Shown piece by piece: positions 47,540-56,151 of a DNA stretch of 64,000 bases (the first letter of the stretch is position 1; the number at the start of each line of letters is the position of its first letter). Where the stretch lies: NCBI RefSeq assembly GCF_036924645.1, contig NZ_JAZHRX010000001.1:4181501-4245500 (forward strand). The letters are read 5' to 3'. The notes beneath the pieces are model-generated. The model saw only the letters and a program-made list of their open reading frames with translations. It had not been told where the DNA came from and made no database searches. The position numbers and the translations under genes are program-made. Origin of the DNA: Bradyrhizobium sp. AZCC 2176 (lineage in GTDB: Bacteria > Pseudomonadota > Alphaproteobacteria > Rhizobiales > Xanthobacteraceae).

Positions 47540-48172
47540 CTAGCGTGTCGGGCTGACCGGATCGGCCGCAGTTGTGGTGCCGGCGTCGGGGGTACCCGCC
47601 GCGTTGATGACGATAGTGCCCGACGTGATCTGGACCACTGCCGACCTGCCGCCACCGCCTCCCGGATTCGATGTCAACCTGGTGGATCTGTTCGGATTTA
47701 CGATAACAACGCTGCCCGCATTGCCTGAAGCCGAATAGGCAGCCGCGGCGGTTGCCGAAGTCGATAGGTCGCCTGCCACAGCAGCAAAAGAAGCCTGGAA
47801 TTGCCCATTCTCAAAGCTCGCCACGGCTTGCTGAATTTGAAGCGCAGCCTGCTGGTCAACGTTACTGCAAGCCACGGCCGCTTGAGCGAGACCAGCAGCA
47901 ATCGCCGTGCGATGTCGGGGCGTCGCCCCCTGGGCTAGATTTACCAAGTCGGGCGCAAGGCTCGCAGACGTTCCTGCAAGTTCGCGCACGCGGGCCTCGA
48001 TCGAGCGGGTATCGGCGTTGGGTGCGACAAGGGCGTCCGGATTTAATTTAAATTCTGCAATCGAATCAGGGGAAGCCGGTGGAGCAACGCAGGGCGCGGC
48101 CCACGCCATACCCGCCCAAGATGCCAAAACAATCTGTGCGAACAAGAGCCTTGTTACACAACCATAACGCAT
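47540..48172 (-). CDS. Secreted hypothetical protein in exopolysaccharide locus
   Basis: A 210-residue product: signal peptide ending WAA (about residue 25), a helical middle (IEARVRELAGTSASLAPDLVNLAQG, then AALQIQQAVASFENGQFQASF) and a low-complexity, Gly/Thr/Ala-rich C-terminal tail (NPGGGGGRSAV). It precedes the Wzc-like gene by 29 bases and starts the minus-strand unit, so it is probably periplasmic and cotranscribed. No family recognised. Confidence 0.7.
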   Translation of the reverse strand: MRYGCVTRLLFAQIVLASWAGMAWAAPCVAPPASPDSIAEFKLNPDALVAPNADTRSIEARVRELAGTSASLAPDLVNLAQGATPRHRTAIAAGLAQAAVACSNVDQQAALQIQQAVASFENGQFQASFAAVAGDLSTSATAAAAYSASGNAGSVVIVNPNRSTRLTSNPGGGGGRSAVVQITSGTIVINAAGTPDAGTTTAADPVSPTR

Positions 48173-48481
48173 TTTACACTCCGACCTGAACGGCCTTTAA
48201 AATTCGAGAAAAATCCACCCCTTACGGTATCGTATGCTTATGACGGTATCAACCGAACAGGGTTGGTATGGTTGACGGTTAAGTGCCTATCCGGGCCATG
48301 GCAATAAGGTTAATAGATTGAAAATGTTGCGATTTCCAGTCCACCATTAAATATCTGCCGGCTTGGTTGTTATCGTCACCTGAAATGTGATCGGCTGGCA
48401 CAGGTCCCAATGCAGAACGTGGCTAAGGTAGTATATGTGCGCAGCAATTTCCCCTTTTGTCGTTACGAGAGTACGTTAAGT
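48173..48481. promoter_or_regulatory. Divergent intergenic region, exopolysaccharide kinase unit and phosphatase
   Basis: About 310 bases between divergent genes. ACGGTATC occurs twice in direct orientation (48224-48231 and 48243-48250, 19 bases apart, near two helical turns), which could be a regulator site. The phosphatase may alternatively start at 48410 within this region. Otherwise no feature is recognised. Confidence 0.35.
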
Positions 48482-49240
48482 ATGCGAGCCTCCTTAGCGG
48501 GTGCCGAGCAACTCGTGGTGCAGGGGCGCCGTCCTTCGTTGCCAGCAGGGATACGGATCTACGCGATCGGTGACGTTCATGGGCGGCTCGACCTCCTCGA
48601 TGAACTTTTGAGCGAGGTCGATGCGGACCTGGCCGGGCGTCCAGCGGACCGGGCACTTTTCGTGTTTCTTGGCGACTACATCGATCGCGGAAATCGCTCG
48701 CGCGAGACGATCGATCGATTGATCGCGCGCCGCGAAATGAGCGAACATGTATTCCTGAAAGGAAACCATGAGCAACTCGCGCTGAGATGTTTGAGCGATC
48801 CTGGCTTATTTGATCGATGGCTGCGTCTTGGGGGGGCAGAAACGCTGGCTTCATATGGGGTCGACTTGGGCAGCAAAATCAAGATTGCCGAATTGCAAGC
48901 AGCCTTTCATCGAGCATTGCCAAAGACACACATTAAGTTTTTCCGAGGCTTGCAGTCGTCATTCGCATGCGGCGACTTTTTTTTCGCCCATGCCGGAGTA
49001 AAGCCGCGCACGCCGCTGGCGCGCCAAGCGGAAAAAGACCTGCTCTGGATTCGCGAGGAATTTCTCGATTCAAACGAGGATTTCGGCAAGACAATCATAC
49101 ATGGTCACACGCCTTGCCACGAAATCGAGGTGAGACGGAACCGCATCAATATCGATACTGGCGCCTATGCAACAGGCAGATTGACGTGTCTGGTGATAGA
49201 GGGCTCGTCCCTGTCGTACATGAATACGCCGCAGCCTTGA
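48482..49240 (+). CDS. Metallophosphoesterase, PPP-family serine/threonine phosphatase-like
   Basis: A 252-residue protein with the full PPP metal motifs: GDVHG (D31, H33), GDYIDRG (64-70) and GNHE (94-97), with further histidines in FAHAG and HGHT. It resembles bacterial PrpA/PrpB and diadenosine-tetraphosphatase-like enzymes. It is divergent from the Wzc-like kinase operon, so it may dephosphorylate that kinase or control the locus, replacing the absent Wzb (inference). ATG 48482 was chosen; 48410 would add 24 unusual residues and cannot be excluded. Confidence 0.85.
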   Translation: MRASLAGAEQLVVQGRRPSLPAGIRIYAIGDVHGRLDLLDELLSEVDADLAGRPADRALFVFLGDYIDRGNRSRETIDRLIARREMSEHVFLKGNHEQLALRCLSDPGLFDRWLRLGGAETLASYGVDLGSKIKIAELQAAFHRALPKTHIKFFRGLQSSFACGDFFFAHAGVKPRTPLARQAEKDLLWIREEFLDSNEDFGKTIIHGHTPCHEIEVRRNRINIDTGAYATGRLTCLVIEGSSLSYMNTPQP

Positions 49241-49543
49241 GCTCATCGGACGCTCAGATCCATTGATTTGGGTACGGCCGCCATGTGGGATTGCCGGGCG
49301 TGCGATCGCGATCAGCTTCGTGACCGGATCCGGGGCCTTCTGTTCAGAAAGTTTCGTTGGCGAATAGCCGAGTTTCGTCTTCGCTGAATTCGCGGAGAAC
49401 TGTGCGCGGCTTATTCCGACCGCAAGTCTTATGCGTGGCACATCTATTAGTGTTAAGAAATTATAAGGGTCGAACAGTTGCGGCATTTATTCTATTTTGG
49501 GCGGCCTCGCCCGGCACGTACGGCGATCCGCAGCGCATTTCAA
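49241..49543. other. Intergenic region before the glycosyltransferase operon
   Basis: About 300 bases. An AT-rich patch at about 49448-49470 could hold a promoter for the large plus-strand glycosyltransferase unit. No gene, repeat or terminator is supported. Confidence 0.35.
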
Positions 49544-50701
49544 ATGGAGCAGATTCTGAAGATCGCCTACCTCGTTCACGATCTTTCGGATCCTGCCGTT
49601 CACCGACGCGTCAGGATGCTGAAGGCCGGCTCCGGTCAGATCAAGGTTGCCGGATTCACCCGGGTAACCGCGCCACCGAAACACATTGAAGGATGCGAAG
49701 CCATAAGTCTTGGTCTGACCAAGGATGGACATCTCCTGGAGCGGATCGGTTCGGTAGCGGTGGCGGTCCTGCGGCTGGAGCGCCTAAAAGAGATTCTAGG
49801 CGGTTGCCAACTGGTGCTGGCAAGAAATCTTGAAATGCTGTTTCTGGCTAGCGCGGCGCGGAGACGACACGCCGCGGATGCGGCACTGGTGTTCGAGTGT
49901 CTTGACATTCATCGTCTGCTTCTGCGTGACACATATCTGGGTCGACTTTTGCGCAAGACGGAAAGCAGGCTCGTCGGGGGCGCCGATTTGATCATGACGA
50001 GTTCACCTCGTTTCATTTCTGAATATTTCAAGCCTCGCAACTTGACTGCGCCGATCAAAATTATCGAGAACAAGGTTCTGCTTCCGGACTATGGGAGCGT
50101 CCGTCCCGATCGTCCGAGGTGTCGCAACGGCCCGCCCTGGAAAATCGGCTGGTTCGGAATGATAAGATGCCGGCGAAGCTTTGATATCTTGAGCTCTGTG
50201 GCCCGCAGCTGCGGCGGCGACTTGCAGGTTGTGATCGCTGGTCGTCCGTCCGTAAAAGAGTTTCCTGACTTCGAGGGGCTCGTAGCCCGGTCGCCTCACG
50301 TCACGTTCACCGGATCGTATCGTTTTGATGAGTTGCCTGCTCTTTATGACAGCGTGGATTTTTGCTGGGCCGTGGACTATTTCGAGAAAGGCCTGAACTC
50401 CTCGTGGTTGCTGCCCAATCGGATCTACGAGAGCGCGTTTTTTGGTGCTGTCCCAATTGCGGTCGAAGGCGTCGAAACAGCTCGCTGGCTGGCGGAAAAG
50501 CATATTGGACTCGCCTTGAACGGCGAGCCCGAAGCAGCGCTCATCACCATTGTGATGGCCATGACCGATGGACATTATCAAGAGTTGTCCGACGCGCTGA
50601 AGAGGATCCCGACGCCAGAGCTGGCCGACACCGTGGACAGTTGTCGCCAGTTGATCGGGGATCTCGCGGCACTCAACACCTCCAGCCGACAGAGGCAGTG
50701 A
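49544..50701 (+). CDS. GT4-like glycosyltransferase
   Basis: A 385-residue GT-B fold protein. The N-terminal domain starts KIAYLVHDLSDPAVHRRVRML. The C-terminal domain has WKIGWFGMIRCRRSFDILSS, VVIAGRPSV, FTGSYRFDELPALYDSVDFCW, then NRIYESAFFGAVPIAV, the EX7E-like donor-site region. It adds a sugar to the growing lipid-linked exopolysaccharide unit in the cytoplasm. ATG 49544 is preferred to 49478, which adds a basic extension. It leads a tightly packed plus-strand glycosyltransferase unit. Confidence 0.85.
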   Translation: MEQILKIAYLVHDLSDPAVHRRVRMLKAGSGQIKVAGFTRVTAPPKHIEGCEAISLGLTKDGHLLERIGSVAVAVLRLERLKEILGGCQLVLARNLEMLFLASAARRRHAADAALVFECLDIHRLLLRDTYLGRLLRKTESRLVGGADLIMTSSPRFISEYFKPRNLTAPIKIIENKVLLPDYGSVRPDRPRCRNGPPWKIGWFGMIRCRRSFDILSSVARSCGGDLQVVIAGRPSVKEFPDFEGLVARSPHVTFTGSYRFDELPALYDSVDFCWAVDYFEKGLNSSWLLPNRIYESAFFGAVPIAVEGVETARWLAEKHIGLALNGEPEAALITIVMAMTDGHYQELSDALKRIPTPELADTVDSCRQLIGDLAALNTSSRQRQ

Positions 50702-50704
50702 TAC

Positions 50705-51745
50705 ATGCCGATCGCTTCAGCTGAGCTTGCGAGCTTGCCATCGTCTGCCGTCGTCGTCATTCCTTGTCTGAACGAGGAAGGCTACATTCAAAGAGTCATA
50801 GATCATTTCGCGGCGGAGTGTCCGCGTACGGTTCGAAAGATCGTCGTTGCGGATGGTGGGAGTACCGATCGAACGATAAAAATAGTTGAGGAGTGTTCTC
50901 GCCGCGATGGCCGAATTGTTCTTCTCAACAACACTCGACGGATACAGAGCAGCGGGATCAACAGGGCCGTTCAGCAATATGGTGATCTGGCTCCCTTCAT
51001 AATCCGGGTCGATGCGCATGCCGATTATCCTGCCGGCTTTTGTGGAACATTGCTTGCTGCGCAGGAAAAGACAGGCGCCGAGTCGGTCGTTGTAAGCATG
51101 ACCGCAGGGGGCGTGACATGTTTCCAGAAAGCAGCGGCTGCGGCACAGAATTCCAAGCTGGGCAACGGAGGGGCGGCCCATCGCAGGTTGGCAGAGGGAC
51201 GATTTGTGGATCATGGCCATCACGCCTTAATGAACATAAATGCCTTTCGCTCTGTCGGAGGATACGACGAAACTTTCTCGCACAACGAGGACGCCGAACT
51301 CGACTTCCGGCTGATCGCGGCCGGATATCGCATCTATTTGTGTCCAGGCGCCGACATCACCTATTACCCGAGGACGAGCCTTACTTCGCTCTTCCGCCAA
51401 TATCGAAATTTTGGCAGGGGACGAGCCATGACCATTCTGAAGCATCGAATGAAGCCGAAGTTGCGACAGACGATCCCCGTTATGATTGGTCCTGCCGTTG
51501 CGCTTTCGGCTTTGGGGGCCGTCGCACCCCCGCTTTCGATACCAGCCGCACTTTGGGCTGCGGCCAGTTTGTTCTATGGGGTCTTTCTGGGCGTCCGCAG
51601 CAGGAATGGTTGTGCATGCGGCTCAGGGGTTGCCGCGATGGCCATGCATCTAGGGTTTTCGGTTGGCTTTATTTCTCACCTTGTGACCCGAAAAGTTCTC
51701 GGCAAGCCTGCGGCACGGTGCCGCGCGCATGTGGACATGGGCTGA
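50705..51745 (+). CDS. exoA: GT2 glycosyltransferase, ExoA-like
   Basis: A 346-residue GT-A protein: VVVIPCLNEEGYI at the start, DGGSTDRT, a metal-binding RVDAHADYP, then HNEDAELDFRL and FRQYRNFGRGRAMT. Two or three hydrophobic segments lie near the C-terminus (AVALSALGAVAPP, AASLFYGVFLGV). ExoA of succinoglycan synthesis adds the second sugar (glucose) to the lipid-linked galactose, and the similarity is clear in layout. It starts 3 bases after the GT4 gene, so coupled expression is likely. The exact linkage here is unknown. Confidence 0.85.
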   Translation: MPIASAELASLPSSAVVVIPCLNEEGYIQRVIDHFAAECPRTVRKIVVADGGSTDRTIKIVEECSRRDGRIVLLNNTRRIQSSGINRAVQQYGDLAPFIIRVDAHADYPAGFCGTLLAAQEKTGAESVVVSMTAGGVTCFQKAAAAAQNSKLGNGGAAHRRLAEGRFVDHGHHALMNINAFRSVGGYDETFSHNEDAELDFRLIAAGYRIYLCPGADITYYPRTSLTSLFRQYRNFGRGRAMTILKHRMKPKLRQTIPVMIGPAVALSALGAVAPPLSIPAALWAAASLFYGVFLGVRSRNGCACGSGVAAMAMHLGFSVGFISHLVTRKVLGKPAARCRAHVDMG

Positions 51746-51757
51746 GCTGGAAGCGGC

Positions 51758-53995
51758 ATGGCCGAGGTGCAAAACGGCGGACAGGCGGTAGTCGAAGCTA
51801 GTGTGATTATCGCAAATCATAACGGCGAGAAGTTTATTGCCGACGCGATTCGCTCTGCATGTCGCCAAACTCTTCGCAACATCGAGATCATCGTTTCAGA
51901 TGACGCATCGACGGACTCGAGCGTTAGAATCGTCGAAAGCTTGATCGCTGAAGATGATCGCATTCGTCTCATTGGGTCGGATGTAAACGGCGGACCGGCA
52001 GCGGCGCGCAATCGAGCACTCGGTATTGCCAGAGGTGAATGGATCAGCGTACTCGACAGTGACGACCTTATGCACCCAGGGCGGCTCCAATCGATAATCG
52101 AGGAGGCCATAAAGAGCCAGGCTGATATCGTAGCCGACGATCTGCTGCTGTTCGACGCAAGCAGGCAGATATCTCCACAGACGTTATTCTCAAATCGGTG
52201 GGCCAAAAGTCCGCAATGGGTATCACCCGAAGAATACGTGCTCACCAACAATCCATACGGCAGAGGGCCGGCGCTGGGTTATCTCAAACCGGTCATCCGA
52301 AGCTCTACAATTTCGCAACACAAGGTCCGCTATGACGAGCGATTGACCATCGCGGAGGACTATGACTTCGTTTTCCGGCTGCTAATAGCCGGCGCAAAGT
52401 TTCGTACGCTTCCGCAAATCGGTTATTTCTATCGCAGGCACAGCGGGTCGATATCTCATCGTCTGAGCTCCGACGCCCTGCAGCGGATTGTGGACGCTGA
52501 AAGGGGGTGGCCGAAGCGATGTCCGCAGCCTTTGTTGCAAAGCGCACTTCGTGCTCGGGAGCGCTCCATCAGGCGTGCCATCTCGTTCGACAAGCTGGTC
52601 CAATACATCAAGTCGGGTCAGATGGTGACTGCGGTGCGGAAGGCAATGACCGACCCTGCAGCAGCGTTCCTGCTGTATCTGCCTGCCTGGCAGTTCATCA
52701 AAAGACTTGTTCGAACGCACGAGAACAATTCCAACGAACGGCGTCGTCAGATCTGTATACTCACGCGTCAGCGCATCAGTGGACGAACCAACGGAAGCTC
52801 TCGGTACTTGTTGGATATTGCCGCTTATCTGATGGAGCAAGGAGCCGATGTGCACCTTGTCGTTCCGTCGCCAATCACCATGGGACGATTGCCATTCCTA
52901 AGGCTTTCCGATGATATGGCGATCTTCAAGTCCATAAGGTTCCGTGGCACAGTCCGTATCGGCCGCTACATTGTCGCGTGCGATCCTCGGATCGCAGTAA
53001 AAAGCGTGATGGGGGTTGTGGACCGATTTTTGTATCGCAGAGGGCTGACTGCCCGCCTAATTTTTAGCCCGGCTCCGTATGCGATCGCGCAGCCGTTGGC
53101 TCGAAAAGACCAGCTGTTCATCGCGCAGGTAGCGCCATCCGTCGGCGACGTTCTGATCGCGGACTACTGCTTTCTGACTGACGCGTATCCTTACGCTCTG
53201 AGGTCGGACGCGCGGCGCCTGGTGATCATGCATGACCTGTTTTCCAGCCGCTCGTCCCAGTTTGACCGCCTGAATGCGTCGGACTCTGTTGCATCCGTTT
53301 CTCTGGCCGAGGAGGTGCAAATGCTGTCTGCAGCCGATACCATCGTGGCCATACAGCGCGATGAGGCGGCGGTGCTTCAGCAAAAACTGCCAAGGCACGA
53401 AATACTGGTTGCTCCGATCGCGGCGCTGCCGGTGAACAAAGCTCAGCCAGGGAACGCTGATATTGTCTTGTTTGTTGGCAGTTCAGCTGCTCCAAATGTC
53501 GACGGGATAAAGTGGTTCATCGACTTTTGCTGGTCGACAATCCGGCAGCGCCGGCCTAATGCGGTGCTCCACATTGCCGGCAGCGTTTGCAGCGGGCTGG
53601 CGCGAGTACCTCCCGGGACGAGGCTGCTGAACGTCGTAGAAAATCTGGACGATCTGTATGCGGAGGCTTCGGTTGTCATTTCACCGCTGCGTGCTGGATC
53701 CGGACTAAAGATCAAGTTCATCGAAGCCCTGTCAAAGGGGAAGGCCGTCGTCGCAACTACGACGACGTTGCAAGGCGTCTCAGATATCATGGACGGCTGC
53801 GCAGTGATCAGCGATAGTGCACCGGACTTCGCCACAAAGGTCGTCGAGTTGCTGGCAGACGACGGAATGCGTGTGGAACTGGGGGCCAAAGGACTTTCAG
53901 TCATCTCAGCGCATTTTGCGCCAGACCGCGCGTATGGCGGAATTGTAGCCGCCGCCGGGGCGGGGATTGAGGTTTTCCACGCTTCCCAGGTATGA
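51758..53995 (+). CDS. Bifunctional glycosyltransferase, GT2-GT4 fusion
   Basis: A 745-residue protein with two catalytic halves. The N-terminal GT2 (about 1-320) has ASVIIANHNGEKF, DDASTD, LDSDD and AEDYDFVFRLL. The C-terminal GT4-type GT-B domain (about 330-745) has RISGRTNGSSRYLLDIA, VLFVGSSAAPNVDGIKWF and SPLRAGSGLKIKFIEALSKGKAVVAT. One protein therefore may add two consecutive sugars. It begins 12 bases after the ExoA-like gene and lies within the same unit. Substrates unknown. Confidence 0.87.
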   Translation: MAEVQNGGQAVVEASVIIANHNGEKFIADAIRSACRQTLRNIEIIVSDDASTDSSVRIVESLIAEDDRIRLIGSDVNGGPAAARNRALGIARGEWISVLDSDDLMHPGRLQSIIEEAIKSQADIVADDLLLFDASRQISPQTLFSNRWAKSPQWVSPEEYVLTNNPYGRGPALGYLKPVIRSSTISQHKVRYDERLTIAEDYDFVFRLLIAGAKFRTLPQIGYFYRRHSGSISHRLSSDALQRIVDAERGWPKRCPQPLLQSALRARERSIRRAISFDKLVQYIKSGQMVTAVRKAMTDPAAAFLLYLPAWQFIKRLVRTHENNSNERRRQICILTRQRISGRTNGSSRYLLDIAAYLMEQGADVHLVVPSPITMGRLPFLRLSDDMAIFKSIRFRGTVRIGRYIVACDPRIAVKSVMGVVDRFLYRRGLTARLIFSPAPYAIAQPLARKDQLFIAQVAPSVGDVLIADYCFLTDAYPYALRSDARRLVIMHDLFSSRSSQFDRLNASDSVASVSLAEEVQMLSAADTIVAIQRDEAAVLQQKLPRHEILVAPIAALPVNKAQPGNADIVLFVGSSAAPNVDGIKWFIDFCWSTIRQRRPNAVLHIAGSVCSGLARVPPGTRLLNVVENLDDLYAEASVVISPLRAGSGLKIKFIEALSKGKAVVATTTTLQGVSDIMDGCAVISDSAPDFATKVVELLADDGMRVELGAKGLSVISAHFAPDRAYGGIVAAAGAGIEVFHASQV

Positions 53996-54036
53996 AGCGA
54001 GCGGGCATGGTTCCGTCCTGATGGAGGAGCAAGTTA

Positions 54037-55170
54037 ATGCGAAAGGCAGTCCGGGCGCTCACGCTCTTGGCCTTGGCCACAGCATCCCTGCAGATGCCAG
54101 GTCCTTATGGCGCCCGTGCTGAAGACGCTGCGGTGGAGACGCTCTTCAGCCAGCAGAAGGATTTCGTCTTTGAGGTGCGCAAGGGGCAAGGCAGCAAGGT
54201 CATCAAGGGTTTCGACGCGCGTGCCGGCCAAAAAATTCGACTCGTCGGATTCGGATCAATGAGCCTGGACCAACTTCGAGCAGAACTGAGAGTGGACGCA
54301 GGCGACACGTTGCTGGATCTAGGCAGTCGACAGCAACTTCGGATCGCCGGTGCCAACGCTGATGTTGTCTCCGCGATCCAGATACAGCTCGACCGGTCGC
54401 AATACTCGCTGACATTTACCGATGAATTCGATGCACTCAGTCTGGATCTTGAAGACGGTCAATCGAAGGGAGTGTGGCGAACCAGTTTTGGGTACGGAGG
54501 CGTTCACAGCAGAACGTTAGTCAATAATGGCGAGCTGCAGGTCTATACGGATCACCTCTTTTCCGGAACAGGCGCGACGAGCCTGAAGCTGGATCCGTTC
54601 AGGATCGCTGATGGCAAGCTCGAAATCGTGGCGGAGCCGCTGAACGATGATTTGCGTCAGTTTACCTGGGGGCGCTCGTATTCTTCAGGCTTACTGACCA
54701 GCAAAGCATCGTTTTCGCAGATCTACGGGTTGTTCGAGATCAGAGCAAGAATGCCCAAGGGCAAAGGTTTATGGCCTGCGTTCTGGTTGTTACCGGTGAA
54801 CCGAGCCTGGCCGCCAGAACTCGACGTTCTGGAGATTCTCGGAGATAATACAAGGAAGCTGTATGTCTCCTGGCATAGTAATGTGGGCGGAAAGCACACG
54901 GCGGATTCAAAGGCGATCGAAGTCCCCGATACGTCCGCAGACTTCCATACATATTCTGTGGTGTGGGAGAAGGATACGCTTATGTGGTTCTTCGATGATG
55001 TGCAGATCGCGAGTAGGCCTACTCCAGCGGACTTTCATCTGCCGATGTACATGCTGATCAACCTCGCAGTCGGAGGCGGGTGGCCCGGCGCACCGGACAA
55101 GACAACGCAATTTCCAGCCAAGTACACCATCGATTGGGTTCGGGCATATGCACGAAGAGATGCGAAGTAA
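54037..55170 (+). CDS. GH16 family beta-glycanase (ExoK-like) with N-terminal RTX-like domain
   Basis: A 377-residue secreted enzyme. A signal peptide (about 1-28) is followed by a 90-residue beta-rich domain (about 36-125; FDARAGQKIRLVGFGS, AGDTLLDLG, LRIAG). This resembles the C-terminal folds of type-I-secreted RTX proteins but lacks GGxGxDxxx repeats. The GH16 catalytic domain (about 128-372) has the catalytic ELDVLE (Glu261, Asp263, Glu266), EFDALSLD and WPAFWLLP. ExoK-type glycanases trim exopolysaccharide chain length in the periplasm or outside the cell. It overlaps the next GT2 gene by 23 bases. Confidence 0.87.
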   Translation: MRKAVRALTLLALATASLQMPGPYGARAEDAAVETLFSQQKDFVFEVRKGQGSKVIKGFDARAGQKIRLVGFGSMSLDQLRAELRVDAGDTLLDLGSRQQLRIAGANADVVSAIQIQLDRSQYSLTFTDEFDALSLDLEDGQSKGVWRTSFGYGGVHSRTLVNNGELQVYTDHLFSGTGATSLKLDPFRIADGKLEIVAEPLNDDLRQFTWGRSYSSGLLTSKASFSQIYGLFEIRARMPKGKGLWPAFWLLPVNRAWPPELDVLEILGDNTRKLYVSWHSNVGGKHTADSKAIEVPDTSADFHTYSVVWEKDTLMWFFDDVQIASRPTPADFHLPMYMLINLAVGGGWPGAPDKTTQFPAKYTIDWVRAYARRDAK

Positions 55171-56113
55171 AGCCTGTGTGGATGTGCTTATCGCTGTCTG
55201 GAACAACGCAGGCACGATCGAAAGGGCGGCACGTTCGGCGTTATCCGACGCCCACGTCAACAATGTTATCGTGATCGACGACGGATCTACGGATGACACG
55301 GCCTCAGTTGTAAGTTCGTTGAAGGATCAAGCTGGAGACCGACTGATCCTCCGCCGAGTGGAGCGAAATGGCGGGCCTGCAGTGGCGCGTAACCACGGCC
55401 TCGAATTATCCACGGCGCCCTGGGTCGCAATCCTCGATGGCGACGACTATTTCTTGCCGAACCGAATGAAAGCGCTGCTGGATGCTTCAGAAGGAGCCGA
55501 CTTCATCGCCGACGATCAGGTTCAAATCAAGGAGGAAGGGGGGAATGCTGAATTCTTGATCGGACACAGTGCCACGATGACAATCGACTTGGCGACGTTT
55601 GTGACCGAGAATCTAAGCAATGGGCCGCGGTTGCGAAAGGAATTTGGTTTTCTCAAGCCTATCATGCGAAGGTCGTTCCTGGATTCGCATCAATTGCGCT
55701 ATGATGAACAATTGCGCTTGGGCGAAGACTTTGCGCTTTATACCAGGGCGCTGGCCGCGGGCGCGATCTTCAGGATTGTTCCCGCCCGGACATATGCTTC
55801 CATTGTTCGATCGGGTTCAATCAGCGGTCATCACACGAAAGTGGATCTGGAGCGCCTGCGTGATAGCAGCAGATCTTTAGGACAGCTGCCGCGTCTCACA
55901 GACCGGGAGAGGGTGTTGCTTCGAATGCACTATGAAGCAATCGACGCACGTATTCAGTGGCTCAACGTCATCGATGCGGTCAAATGCCGGAGCATAGCGG
56001 CCTTTCTGCCGCCCTTCTTTGTTCGGAGGACGACGTCTATCTATCTTGCAGGCCGACTTTGGGAGCAAGTCGTTCTGCGAAGCAAGAAATCGCTGGGGCT
56101 GGTCGGCAGTTAG
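55148..56113 (+). CDS. GT2 glycosyltransferase (ExoU/ExoW-like)
   Basis: A 321-residue GT-A protein: VDVLIAVWNNAGTI, DDGSTDD (about residue 41), GGPAVARNHG, LDGDDY (DxD metal site) and LGEDFALYTRAL. It is a close relative in layout of the N-terminal half of the 51758-53995 fusion. It probably adds a late sugar to the repeat unit. ATG 55148 lies inside the end of the glycanase gene (23-base overlap), implying coupling; ATG 55160 is an alternative start. Confidence 0.85.
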   Translation: MHEEMRSKACVDVLIAVWNNAGTIERAARSALSDAHVNNVIVIDDGSTDDTASVVSSLKDQAGDRLILRRVERNGGPAVARNHGLELSTAPWVAILDGDDYFLPNRMKALLDASEGADFIADDQVQIKEEGGNAEFLIGHSATMTIDLATFVTENLSNGPRLRKEFGFLKPIMRRSFLDSHQLRYDEQLRLGEDFALYTRALAAGAIFRIVPARTYASIVRSGSISGHHTKVDLERLRDSSRSLGQLPRLTDRERVLLRMHYEAIDARIQWLNVIDAVKCRSIAAFLPPFFVRRTTSIYLAGRLWEQVVLRSKKSLGLVGS

Positions 56114-56151
56114 TCGCACTGAATGAAACTTCCCTCGATGGTGTTGTTCGC

